From assembly GCA_028564705.1 (NCBI GenBank), contig JAPXFQ010002822.1, positions 124,001 to 188,000 on the forward strand: 64,000 nucleotides of DNA. Direction: 5' to 3'. The position numbers and the translations under genes are program-made. A model generated the notes under the pieces. The model was given only the letters and a program-made list of their open reading frames with translations. It had not been told where the DNA came from and did not search any database. This DNA comes from Apricaphanius iberus (lineage: Eukaryota; Chordata; Actinopteri; Cyprinodontiformes; Aphaniidae). This document shows positions 1 through 13,300 of the stretch, piece after piece (the first letter of the stretch is position 1; every line of letters begins with the position of its first letter).

Positions 1-3000
1 CTATACTATGCATAAAATAGAAGGATGTTAAAACATGAAGAATTATAGCAAGATTTGGCCTAACTGCTCAATGGATTGGGTTACCATTCCTGCCTGCAAT
101 GCAAAGGTAAGCATACGAAAATACAATTTACTTTGCAAAGTTCATCAGTTTCCATAACTCCAAAAGAGTTTACTAAACTGTTTGTTCAAGTTTCTTTTAA
201 GTAAACCATGCCTCACAAATAATCTGAAGCCGTTCTAAATGTGTGCTTCCAAGAAGTTTGATTGACACATTTAATTTAACGGAAAAGCATAAAAATAATA
301 GCTTCAAAGCGCAAGCTGAACCTATACCTCGCTATATATTTGTTAAGAGCAAATAGACTTGTACAAAGGGAACCTTGTATTTTTATGGGCAAAATGTAAA
401 AATACAGCTTATGTTTCATTTGCTGTAATCTCACTTGCGTGCCGTCGTATACCAATGCCAGCTTGGGCCCCCTCTATTCTTCAGAAGTAGTTCTGTAAAC
501 GTAACGGCTGGTTGAAGCTGCAGTATGTGGCATCAAACTGCCTCACAAACATTTTACTGCTGCCATGCTTTGGTTTTACATAGAAAGCACTTTTTAAAAA
601 AAGATTTATTTCAGATTTCTAGGAATTGCTCTTGTGCACAACACAGCCAACCAGTTTACACAAATAAACTGTGTTCTTGAATGCTGTGAGGAGACTGACA
701 GTTAGGATTTGTGGAAAGTGTTAATGGAAGGAAATAGGATCTCCATTTCTAAACTTACTACTGAGGAAAAAGACACACTGATTAACCGGCCCAGTCACCA
801 CAAGTCACAGCTTTCACCACTGGCCAGTCAATGAGATGTTTAAAAAGAAAGCATTTGCTCAGCGATGAAAGATTTTCTTTGTGAATAATTTTAGAACATA
901 TGCTGGTCTGTGGGAGGCAGTGGAGATGTGTGTTAAGCCGCAGCAGAAGCAGGACCGTAGTGAGTCATTGTTAGGTGACTGAATGGTGACGGTCAGAGGA
1001 AGAGTCATGAGGGGGAGTGGGAGGTGGTGGGCAAGGGGCACTTGGCTGCAGAAAGTTAAACTGAGGAGTCTTTGTTTGACACAAACACGCAGACACACTA
1101 AATTCATTAAACAGCCTCAAGTATCAAGCTGTCTCATTATTGACTTATGATACATTTATATAGACATGTATACAAATATAAGCAACCTTCTTTAACATCC
1201 TTATTTATTTATGTTGTTTTTATACTGGATCCACCAGTGACCTGAAAGTCTATTAAGTCTGCATAGTCACAAGCTAACTTTTCATTAATAAATCCAAACC
1301 TTAACAGCACAATGTGCAAAATGTTTTTTTTGTTTTGTTTTAACTAGAAGCTTCACAAAGAGAGAACCGTTGATTTTGCTTATAGTAAACTCAATAAGAA
1401 GCTGTTTCTGGTGCATTGCTGGTAATATCTGTCCTCTTTTGGTCATTCAGATCTATCATGCTGCAGATTCTCTTCTCTTTTGTCTAATAAACCAAGTGTA
1501 ATTAAATCAGCCTTTAGCTCCGCTTATTAGAATTAGCTGTTCACAAACATGAAGCACACTTTCACTGATAGTACTAGATTTTGAGCTTTGCAAGGCTGCC
1601 ACATGGTGGATTTTCTTGGTAACTGCCTCTTATTGAGCTTAATGGTAAAAAAAACACCATCACAATGTTTTCATCCTGCTTAAAAATGACAGATTTTACT
1701 TTTGCTAAACTTTTGCTGGCTAAAACTAAGTTTGTTTATGAATTATTTAATCCTAATAAAAACTACTTATAAATCATGTAAAGAGATAGAAAATTGTGAG
1801 TCCACATTAAAAATAGTATCTTTAGGGACTTTGAACAGAGCCATTTGTTGAAGAGAAGCAGTTACATTTTTAATTATAATATAATGTTTGCATAATTATT
1901 AGGTAAGTATTATGGAGCAAAAAAAAAAATATTAAGACAAAATTCAGAGAAAAAATATAAAAAATATTAAAATTCTGAAAATAAATACTGCTTGTAATGA
2001 ATTTAAAACTAAACTGTGTGAACAATTAGACACTTTGTAATCTTGAGCATTCCCATTTGATTCTTCTCAATTCTGTAGTAGTTACGTTTGGGTCTTTATT
2101 TCTCAGTAACTTTTTTCTAATGCTCACTTTATTATTTGCAGCAAAAATATTTATTGTTCCTGTTATCACATGCTAGTATTTGAGCAATTTTAGGAAAACT
2201 GTTTACAACTGGTAGACCTTTCACAATTTTTTACTTTTCAGAATCAGTTAACACTCTCCTGCTTATTTTACCAAAGGGAAAACATCATCCTTATGAATAA
2301 AAACAAATATTCATATGAAAGATTCTGCAGAAGTTACTGCTCACTGAGGAGGTAATTCAGCTATTTGATTCGAGTGATTTAGGGACGTATCTTAAACTTG
2401 GAAATCTCTTCTGGTAACATTAACTGAATCATGAGTGATGGTAATCACTGAGATTTATGTACATTTCTATGTCATTTAATTTAATCTGTTTAGAATTAAT
2501 TAAACAACAAAGATAAATCTTTTAAGCAATAACAAATTCTGAATATCTCATTCACACATTACATCCAGCCCACTAAAGGGTCAAGTGATTAAAGTAAATT
2601 CCAAAGAAATAGTAGTTTTCTCAGGTTCTAGAATTATTATTCTGATTTTTACAACATTTGTCACCATTCAGATTAAAATTTGGAAAGAGCTGCAATTTAT
2701 TTGGCAGAAATGCACAACTGGTAAAGGGGTTTTTGTCCTAATCCCTCAGTTTTGGTTATCCCAGTTATCTCATAATTTTAGGGCAAAACGTTTCTCTATA
2801 GAGAGATTGGTTTTGGTGTGTTTTATCTGTGTAGTCAACAGGCAGCTGTAAACTCATCATGTTCTATTTTACGGAGGCCGTTTTTTGTCAAGAAACAGTG
2901 GCAGTACAAAGTGTCTTTAACTTCGATACCTCATATGCTATGCCATTATCTATATAGTATTTTCCGTTTAAAGGGAGTTAATCAAGACGGTGTTTTGGTG

Positions 3001-4794
3001 TCAGTGATTTAAATTGAATTATCAGGTGTGTGAATACAATTTGTAAATTGATTGAGTTTTAGCTATGTTTCATACTTTGAAGAGTTTTAGCTTTCCTGGT
3101 GTTGGAATATAATTTCATTTGCCGTTTATCGTAGATGCAGACATTAACCTGGCAGAAATTGACTTGGTTCTGTTATTTCAAGGTGCATTTTGGACCTAAG
3201 ACAGGAAGGACAGATGTTGCGATATAGATATAAAAGAACATTTATTAAACTCCAGATGTTTGACTGGCTTTCTGTTGACTACAAAGATGCTCCTGTAAAA
3301 AAAAAAAAATAAAAGGAAGGAGGAGCGAGAAAGTAGGTACAGAGAGGAAGACCCGATGCTGTAGAAAAAAAAAACGAGACAAAAAGCAGAGACAAAAAGC
3401 AGAGAAAAGTTCCTTTGTGCTCTGCTACATCTGTTGACTCATGACTCTGATCTGATCTCATGATGACTCCAGTTTCTGTCTACCAGTCTGAAAGAGATTA
3501 ACTCCCACAAGAGGGTCTCTGTGGATCTAAAAACACAGAGGTGGCCTTGATGGTGTCTGCTTGAGTTGATCAGTGTCCCTGAACATAAACACATACCAGA
3601 CATTATCGTTGCCCCTTTACTGCCGAGCTGATAGCCTACAGGGTTACTGACAGACACACATCCAGGTCAGGCTTTTGTGTGTGTTTCTCCACAGCCTTCT
3701 ATTAGCAGAAACTGCTGTGCACCTTCACCAGGTGTTTCCAGCCAAGCGGTTTATGATAGGGCAGGACTGGAATGTCCCACTGCTGTAACACCAGTCTGCC
3801 ACAGCGGTTAGGAACACAAAGGGGGGAATTCTGCAGGAATCTTTTTTTCCTCACTAATCACTGTGTTTAGCAGCAACAAATCAAATGAGGCAGAACAGAA
3901 TAATATCTTCAAATAATGCACTGTTGTATGATAACCAGTAGGGGAATCAAAGTGCTTTTTATATGTGTGGCAGCCTACTTTTATAATTACCATATACTGT
4001 ACCATCGGTAAATTAAGTCAAGTATCATATTCAACAAATGTAGCTATTTGTTTTAAAGCAATCGAAACAGAAGTTGCGAATTAAAGGTTGATGCAGAAAA
4101 TGAATACGTCTCGTGAGCTACATGGTGGAGCAACTGGTAATATGGTCCTGAATATGAAAATGAAAGTTTGAAAGTAATAATCCTTTAATTAGCACTCTTA
4201 TCTAAAAGATATTCATCTGTTGTATTCATCCGCCTTCAGTCCTTCTGTTTGCGTGCACGTTTTATGTGGTTCTGTGAGTTTAACAAATATCAGGAAATCT
4301 GGAAAACTCATCTCTTTTTAGTGCCACACTAAAAATTTGTCCATGGTTTCCAATTATTAATGCACCTTAGGATCTTTTTAAAAGGTGAACTGGAGGTTTC
4401 TTTAATCTATTAATGTGTTTTAATGTTTTCGGTTTTAGTTCAGAGTTTTTCTCTGAGTTCTCTGATTACTGATCATCACTGACGATTTTTGATTTCAGGG
4501 ATAAGGACATAACAAAGTTGAGGAGATTTTCAAAAATTATTGCAAGTTTAGGAAAAAAAGTGAACACACCCAAAAATTAATTTACAAACATTTTAAAGTA
4601 AACATCCTTTTTAAGTTCCTTTGACATGTTGCAAAAAAGTTTCAAATTTTCCTTTAACGCTGCTCTGGAGCTTTTTCCCTGTTTACCACCTTCTGACTCA
4701 CTAAATCTCGTTTTTACAGTTTGGCCCTTGTCCAGTGGCACCGACTGCAGTTGTAGGTGAACTGTCTGCGAAATTGTTATTTTCAAAGGCAAAG
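1..4794. other. Upstream flank of matn4, no gene seen
   Basis: This AT-rich stretch has no open reading frame that resembles a protein I recognise. It contains short A-runs and a small purine-rich tandem near 3379-3405. It should include the matn4 promoter and any 5' untranslated exon, but I could not place a TATA box, start site or first non-coding exon with confidence. Confidence 0.5.
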
Positions 4795-4870
4795 ATGGGA
4801 AACCTCAGAGGATTGAGTGTCTTCGTTTTTCTGACCCTTGCAGTCTTGACATCAGCCAGACCCAAATCAG
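4795..4870 (+). CDS. matn4: matn4 coding exon 1: signal peptide
   Basis: Codons 1-25 plus one base, then donor GTCAGT. The start ATG has A at -3 and G at +4, a good vertebrate context. The product [21 protein letters not shown] is a typical signal peptide with a hydrophobic core and likely cleavage after TSA. The exon ends in phase 1 and joins the vWA1 exon in frame. Confidence 0.85.
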
Positions 4871-7253
4871 GTCAGTTCGATTTTACTGGGAGAAAATATT
4901 AAGTTGTAAACATGAACTAAATATCTTCTTTAAATTTTTTGATAATTGTTAGTCACAATGGATACGAGTATTTTTTTCATAGCTATTCATGATAGCTATT
5001 CATGATTCATGAATTACCTTATAAGTACTTTGAAAGATTTTGACAATCATGAAACTTATATCGCATCTGCAATTCTCTTCATGTTCATGGCTAGACAATA
5101 GACTCACAGAGGTGCCTGAAACACCTGTCATTGCTCACGTCTGTTTGAAACCAAAGATGGATTTCACATAAAGTCCCACATGCCTTCTTACACGGCTCAC
5201 TGTGTATATCTGGTTATATTTTCCAGTATAACTCTGGATGTTCATTAATCAAGCACTCCTGTTCAAGCTAATAAATCTGCTGCAAATATATGGGCTTTCA
5301 AAATACCTCATTCATCGCTGCAGTGTATGTGAACCATGATGATGTTACAACCTGAAAGTGCGCAGCAGCAGCTGAAGCCATTACAAAGTACGGTTAGGTG
5401 TTGTGTTAAGCATCAGACTCATGCAGGAACGAGCCTCCCGTTGGTCCCTGGCCTGAATGTAGATTATTATTTTTTATTGATTATCACACAAGGCAAACAA
5501 ACTGATAACAACTATTATGATGATACTTTACTCAGCTATACACTATTTATCAAGTAAAAGTTAATCAAAATATCATAAACACTTTTCTAGGAATAAAAAG
5601 GACCTAAGAATTATCAAAAAGGTGTTTAAATCTTAGATGCCAAGAGAGATGGATTCTCAAGAAGCATGATTCCACATCCACCAATTGTCTTTCAGAACAA
5701 AAAGATATTTTACCGTCAGTATCTTTTTTGTCCAGAGGCTTCTTACTTTGAATTTAAAACCAAGTTAATGAATGCTTAAATTTGTGCAAGACAGGAATCC
5801 ATCAATGAATTCTTGCACAGTATCCATCAAAATCTTTTCCCACAATCCACAAGGTTTTATAAGACCTTTTAACTGGGTTAGGTCTTGCTTCTATGGTCAA
5901 AAGGCTCCTCTGGGGTTTGTCTGTCTGTCTGTCTGTCCGTCTGTCTGTCTGTCTGAAATAAAGGGGAAAGAAAAAGAAATATGTTCAAATATAGTAACAG
6001 CTTCCTCTAAGAAAGGAGGTGTTACATGGGAATAATCAGCCAATCAGAACTGGACTTTGCTGTAACTATATTGAGTTGATGGGGAAGAAATTTTATTAGC
6101 AATCCTCTCTCCCCTCTTAGAAACAAAACTTTCTTAAATTATGGAATAAACACTGACCGTATAATACAATGACTGAGCCAAATATATATTTATATAAAAA
6201 TTGGAGTTACATTTGTTTTGCTTTCTATTTCAACAAATTAGGATACAGACATTTATTGTACTAAGTTAACAGGTTTTCCTTGTGACCCATGTTTAAGGTC
6301 CTAATCAGAAATGTAAGTCTGGTCCGGTGGATCTAGTCTTCCTCATCGACAGCTCCCGCAGCGTAAGACCACATGAGTTTGAGACTATGAGGAAGTTCTT
6401 AATCGACATCCTGAACACCCTGGATATTGGACTAGATGCCACGAGAGTGGGAGTTGTTCAGTACTCCAGCCAGGTACTGTATGCAGTCACTATCCAGACC
6501 TTTTTCTGCTATAGTGATCAGCAATTTGTTTTAATAGCGTATTTAATTTGTAGATTTTTATTTCATAAGAATGGTTGAAGGTATGAAAAGGTTACTGATG
6601 TCGGTAGTCACCTCCTCTGTGTTCAGGTCCGCAATGAGTTCTCCCTGAAGACCCACGGCAAGCTGGACAACATGGTGAAGGCCATCAATGAGATTGTTCC
6701 ACTCGCTCAGGGCACCATGACAGGCCTTGCCATCAGATACTTGATGAATGAAGCTTTTAGTCTTGAGCAAGGAGATAGGCCAAAGGTATGCATGACACAA
6801 ACTGCTGTCTTAAATCAAATTGTTTTATTCACACCTTGAGAACAAACTTTGATACAAACAAGGTAGAAACATTTTACTTGTATACTAAATTTAATAAAAA
6901 ATACAATAAATCTGTGTTCATATTTTTTCATAACTAATGATTGTCTTCCTCATTAGGTCCCCAACGTGGCTGTTATTGTAACAGATGGGCGTCCTCAGGA
7001 CCGTGTGGCGGAGGTGGCGGCTGAGGCCAGAGAAAGGGGCATTGAGATCTATGCTGTGGGAGTGGCCAGAGCCGATATGACCTCACTAAGAGCCATGGCC
7101 TCGCCACCCTTCGAAGACCATGTCTTCCTGGTGGAGAGGTTTGACCTTATCTACCAGTTTGGACTACAGTTCCAGGACAAGCTCTGCGGTAAGACTGCTG
7201 AACAGAAGCCATCTCACAACTGTGAAGATTGACATTTATTACTGACCTTTTTA

Positions 7254-7303
<50 letters not shown>

Positions 7304-10300
7304 CACCACAACATACGGTATGTCTTGTTGAGGGAAATCACTCTGGCTGCAATCATTGAACTGTCCTTGACCAACATAAGTGTGGTGTCTAAAATATATA
7401 TCTCTTTTCGGTTATGTCAGTAAGCAGCAAAACTACTTTGTGTCTAAAACTGTAGAATATAAAATAAATAATTAAAATCTACAGGAATGTGAAACTAGAA
7501 CTCAGAACCATTTTAAGTACACTCTGGAGCTCATAAATCACCAGAACTTAGTAAAGTCAATTTTCCTGGATTTGAGTTCATGTTTTTTTTTAAAGTCCCA
7601 CCTGAACCAAGGCTTCACATTTAATTTAACCAATGAATCAAATTTTTTAGAAGTCATCTTGTAGCCAACTGTTCTAAAATGTCATGCAGCTGGCTCTAGC
7701 AGGGCCAAAATATCCTTCTTTATGAATTTGAAAACAATAAATGTTTATCCAAAATCCCCCAAAAAATCCCCATCTCTCTGCTAAATGTTTTAACATTTTT
7801 CATATCAGACTATACCGTTCCTTTCAGTCTGAAATGTTTCCACTTCCAACAGCTATTCTGAACTAAACTGATATTGTGAAAGATACAACTTTTTTTTTTA
7901 AATGGAAGGAAAGGTTAGAAGTAACTGAGAAACCATATGGTTAAAAAGATTAAGGATTTGATTAAAAATATATTATCAAAAGTGCTGTAATGCTGATGGA
8001 GAAGTTATTGGGACGGTATTATTTTATCAGTTATTTTCCAGATTTGCCAACTAGAAGTGACTGCAACAGTTTAACAAAAAAATATCAGAATTACATTTAG
8101 ATCAGGATAATTTGAGTAGTAATGCATACTATATAACACGATAATGCCACCATGTTTCATGGTGGTGATGTGTTCAGTGTCGTGTGTTCAGGGTTATATG
8201 CAGCATTTGTTTTTAACATATTGGCTTGCATTGTAGAAAAAAAGAATCTGTTGTTATCAGGAGGGCTGACTTTGGTTTAAATTATGCTGCAGGTATTGAT
8301 CTGTGTCTGGAATCGGATCATGGCTGTGAGCATATCTGTGTGAGCTCCCCAGGATCCTACACATGCCACTGTCTGCCTGGATACAGGCTGAATACTGATG
8401 GGAAAACATGCTCAGGTAAAAATATTACCTAGCAAGATTTACATTTGAATGAATACTTCATTGATCCCGCAAAGGACAATTCAGGTTACAGTACAACTCA
8501 TCTAAAAATATAACAACCATAAACTAACAGGAACAGGTAGACTGGGTAAGCTAGCCATGGTGCAGCGCTCCTATTTCAAGTGGGAAACGGTCACAGTAGG
8601 TTGGAGGAAAACACTAGGAGTTGGAAAAAACCCATCTCAGACCTGGCCCCCGCAGGAGGCATAGCTGAGGTGCAGAAAAAAAATAAAAACACCTCGATAC
8701 TTTGAAGCATATGTATCAAATAAACTAGACATATACTGGAAACACAGTACCCCCGCACAGTGAAACAGGTTTGGAGCCTGACAGCGCACCCACTATTCTT
8801 CTGTCCAAGGAGTGGTAGGGAGACTATAGGGTACCGCGAGTGTGTTTAAATCCAGGAGCGCGTGCATGTCTGGGTTTGTTGTGTGAGCGTACGTGTGTTT
8901 GCATGTGTGTGGGTGCATCAGTGTTAGGTGAATCCATGATACTCCTCACAGTTCAATCCCAGAGTCTGTTGCCTGTAATGTAATATATAACTTTGAGAGA
9001 GCTGAATCAGGCAGCTCACAGGCTCCATGTGGGCCTGTGAGCTCACATGGAGCCTGTGGGCTTGAGATCCCTACCAAGGCCTGGGAGACCATTTCCATTT
9101 GAAATTTATTAAAAGAAATTGTTATGGGTGAAGGCAGAAACTACTTTTTTTCTTGCCTTAACGTCTTTCAGTAGTCTTCTTTCTGAATTGCAATAGCCAA
9201 ATCGGGGACAGTTTTCTTTCTAGCCAGCTTAGAACCTCTTCGAGTTGTTTCAGCGAAACAAGTCAATTTACACATCCCAAATGAGTCTGAGTGCTGACAG
9301 CACAGCACCTTTCCTGCATCCCCGGCAGCCTGCCAAGTGCTGGCTTTAAGCTTTGAAGTTCACAATACCTCAGAAAATCCACCTGCAATATTCAGCAGAT
9401 ATTCGGTTATCATGAATCCAATTATATAGATGTTTCCAACATCCACAATGGTCAAAAGCGAGAGACACAAGATCCTCCTCAATGGCTCTGCCTTTTAGCC
9501 ATTCTCTGGGTAAAAAATTTGATTAATTGCATTAAGAGACCAGCTGACCAGAACCAGATCCACAGTTGCAGAAAGAGGCTTCAAATAGTTGACTAGACAA
9601 AAAAGTAAAGAAAGCAGTGGGGAGGAAAGAAAAAAAGCCTCCATTCTCATGTAGAGCAGGAAGAACATTTGTATTTACAGATCAAGAAGGAATATTTTTA
9701 ATCATATTATCCTGTGATGCATCCTGTATCCTTGCATGTGTGAAATAAATGCATGCTATATTATATGTACGCTTTTTAGAAGTAAACCAAATGTCATTTG
9801 TTGGCAAAAGTAGGGCTATTCCAGTGCAACATCTGGTAAATGTCAAACATGTAAAGTCTAATCTGTGATGATTTTACAAGTTTTGGTGTGTATGTGTTTC
9901 TTAGCCATTGATCTGTGTGCCGAGGGAAAGAATGACTGCCAACAGATCTGCATCAGCTCGCCTGGTTCCTTCACCTGTGATTGCAACCAAGGTTACCTCC
10001 TGAATGACGACAAGAAGACGTGCTCACGTTAGTCTCGCACACTCACACAAACCTTACATTACATGCTGTAGTTCAACAAGTGTAAAATAAACTGCTGCTT
10101 TTATATTAATCTCAATTTAGTTTGCATGAATTCATGTCAAACAGGTTTTTTATTGAAATTGAAATTTGGTTCATTCAACTTACTTAATAGTGAATAGTTT
10201 GTTTTAGCCAGACGGTTTTGCTTGTTTAATTCAGTATGTTTTTAGGACGGTAAGAAAAGATTGGAGCCCATCAGCAGCCACAGTTGGCATTATTACTTCA

Positions 10301-13300
10301 TGAATATTTGCACTAGCTGACGGTATGAGAGTATATAGGCTACTGCATATCCCCCACAAGTTTAAATAGCTTTAAAATTAGTGACATTAGCCACTAATTT
10401 GATATAAACAGATTGGTGGTAAACCAAACCTGGATTTTGTTTGTAACTAGTTGTAAGTCATGCTATTTGGAACATGGTATAGATTGAAAACTCAGTTGCT
10501 GAAATATAAATTCTCTGACTGACTTCATGCAAACCATAAACAAAGCTTTGCTGAATTTCTCTTGCTTCTTGCTATAACTTGATGCAAACTCAAAACTATG
10601 CCAATCTGTAGTAGTGCTTGCCCTGTCCCTTTTTCATTTGATGAAGAGTGGTTAAATGACGACAATTAACATTGCAGAGCTGTCATTTCTAAAGGCATCT
10701 GTTTGTGTTCCTAATACATTTCTACCACTCCAGAAGTATGGCTACAGTAAAAACTTAGCAACGGCAAAGAGTATCAAACCTCTTCATGATTATAAGGTGT
10801 TTGCATTAATCAGATTATCTTATCGGTGCAACAAAATATAAAAAATATCAAATAAATCTAGTTAATTTGTATTGCTTATATTTTCATATTTATATTTATT
10901 AAGATGCTGAAAATAAAAAATGATTATTACTGCTCAAAATATTTGCTTTTTCAGGATAAGCCAACGTACATCTAAACCTGCAACAAATATTTGTATGATG
11001 TAAAAAATGTAGTATCAGTAGTTACAGACTATTTTAACTAAGGGATACCCACCCAGTGGTATTTTTGTTTTTATTCATACACTCATTTAGAAATTCACAG
11101 AGGGAAACAACACCTGGAGCTTAGGACAACGTAAACAGAAAATTAAGACAATTTAAGAACCTTTTTAACACAAGACTTACAACTCTGTTTTTAAGTCAAA
11201 CATATCTTCAGAGACTGAGTACCATGTAGTTACTGACAGAAAAATGTGTTTTTAATGACAGATTGTCAACTGTTCTGATTTATAACAACAACTGGAGTAC
11301 AGGGGCTACTTAGAGGTTACAGGAGACTGCATATGTGAAACAGATGATTATGTTTCTTTTCTTTTCTTGGAGAACCATTCCCACTCTGTGCTTTCAGAAA
11401 GATGATTCAGTACACAACCGATTTAACTCAATAACTATGTTTAATTTAGCCATTGACCTGTGCGCTGAGGGAAAACATGACTGTGAACAAGTGTGTGTCT
11501 ACATGGGCCCGGGCGTCTTCACCTGCGACTGCAACGAGGGATACAGACTCAATGTGGACGAGAAGAGCTGTGCACGTTAGTCAAACTTTGTACAAATATC
11601 CTTATATAGAGATATATGTAGATACACACACGTGTAGCATCAACAGATTGAAGTGAAAGTGCAATTTTTTATGTCTAGGTTTTTTTTGTATTATTATCTG
11701 TAGACAGATAAATCTAGATATTTAATAAAAGCAAACTGTATGAAAGATCCATCATGATTTTTCCTCACTGTCTGACAACAATGTCAGTAAGATTTAAAAT
11801 ATTTTTTTTTTGGGGGGGCGGGGGTGGGGGGGTTGGTTGTTGATTTATTTTAACCTCCTTCAATTTCAGAAGTTTACAGTCATTCCTTTAATATTTGTTA
11901 AATTAAGTTTAAAGCAGTCTGATTTAAAACAACGGTGTCCCTTCACAAGCATCTCAATCGTTTGCTGGACTTTTGTTCCATTCCTCCAGACAACATACTG
12001 TAAATGAGTTATGAGTTACTTTTTTAGATCCAGTAGTCCATGCAGCCAAACGGGTGTTTTCACAGAGAAAGTTAAAAATCCAACAAAAAACTGTTTTAAG
12101 CTGTCAAAAACTGAAGCAGCCATGAACTGTTGGAAAATCTACCGGGTGGTTAGCCACTCTGCCTGCAGGGGCGGTGCAGACACCTCTAGCACTGAACTTT
12201 CAACCAGTGATGTCACTAGTTGAATGCTCAATCGTTTTCTAGGAGAGGGAGGGGCAGCTGCTCAAAGAGCAGAATTCAGGAGGATTACTCAGACATGCGT
12301 GAATTAAGCCAAAAACCACTCTGGTGGGGTTTTGTATGCGAAATTTGCATTACCATTTGGTTGAAAACTCCAAAAACTTGATTTTCATGATATAGGCCCT
12401 TTAACAACTTAGCTGATGTCATGGGATGTTACTTGTATATTTCCTCACGATGTTTTTTCCTCAGAACACCACTTATTTTGTAAAGTGCAAAATCTGTGAT
12501 CTGTACATTTGAAAACCATAATTTTTTTTTTCTCATATTGCTTTTAGATTTTCCTACTTGAAAAGTCGTACAGCCATTGTTGCTAGAGGAATAATTTTAT
12601 TTAATACATATTCAGTAAGCATTGTTACAATTTACTCTGCGTTTCTCTTTCGTTTATGTGCATATTTCACATAAAAACCTGTTTTTCACAGTAGCCAAGT
12701 CCTTCTAAACGGTATGATGGTTGGAGACATTCCATAGTGTCCAGACTTGCATGTAATTATTTGAACAGATGAATGCAGCTCCTCCAGATATTTGTAAATT
12801 GTAACTAAGGATGGGCCAAACTTTTGGAGTTCCGCAAAGCTATTTTTTGCTATTTAATCCAATTCATTTTTTTTGTTTTCATATCAGCAAATGCTTATGA
12901 AGCGTTGAGGTCATTATCAGGGCTTTTCAAAAACTATAGTAGTCCTGTAAACTTCTGAAATCGAAGAATTAAATAAAACCTATGCAAAACATTTTCTTAA
13001 TCACTCTACCATTTAGGTTCTCTGTGTTTTTACAACAGTTATTGTAAATATCTAGTTTCAACATTGCTGCTACATGATTGCAAATTTCAACATATGAGTG
13101 CAACTGATTGTTTTAAGAAATCAGATTCACATCAAATGACATTAAAATATACAAGATTACTAATCCAGCTATATCCTCTATATCTATATATTGATTACCA
13201 TCACTTTTTAACCAAGACATAAAAAATTAGCATTTAGACTCTTTTTATACCCTTTTCATACCTATAATTTCTATATGGGACTGCAAATTGAATTATTTTA

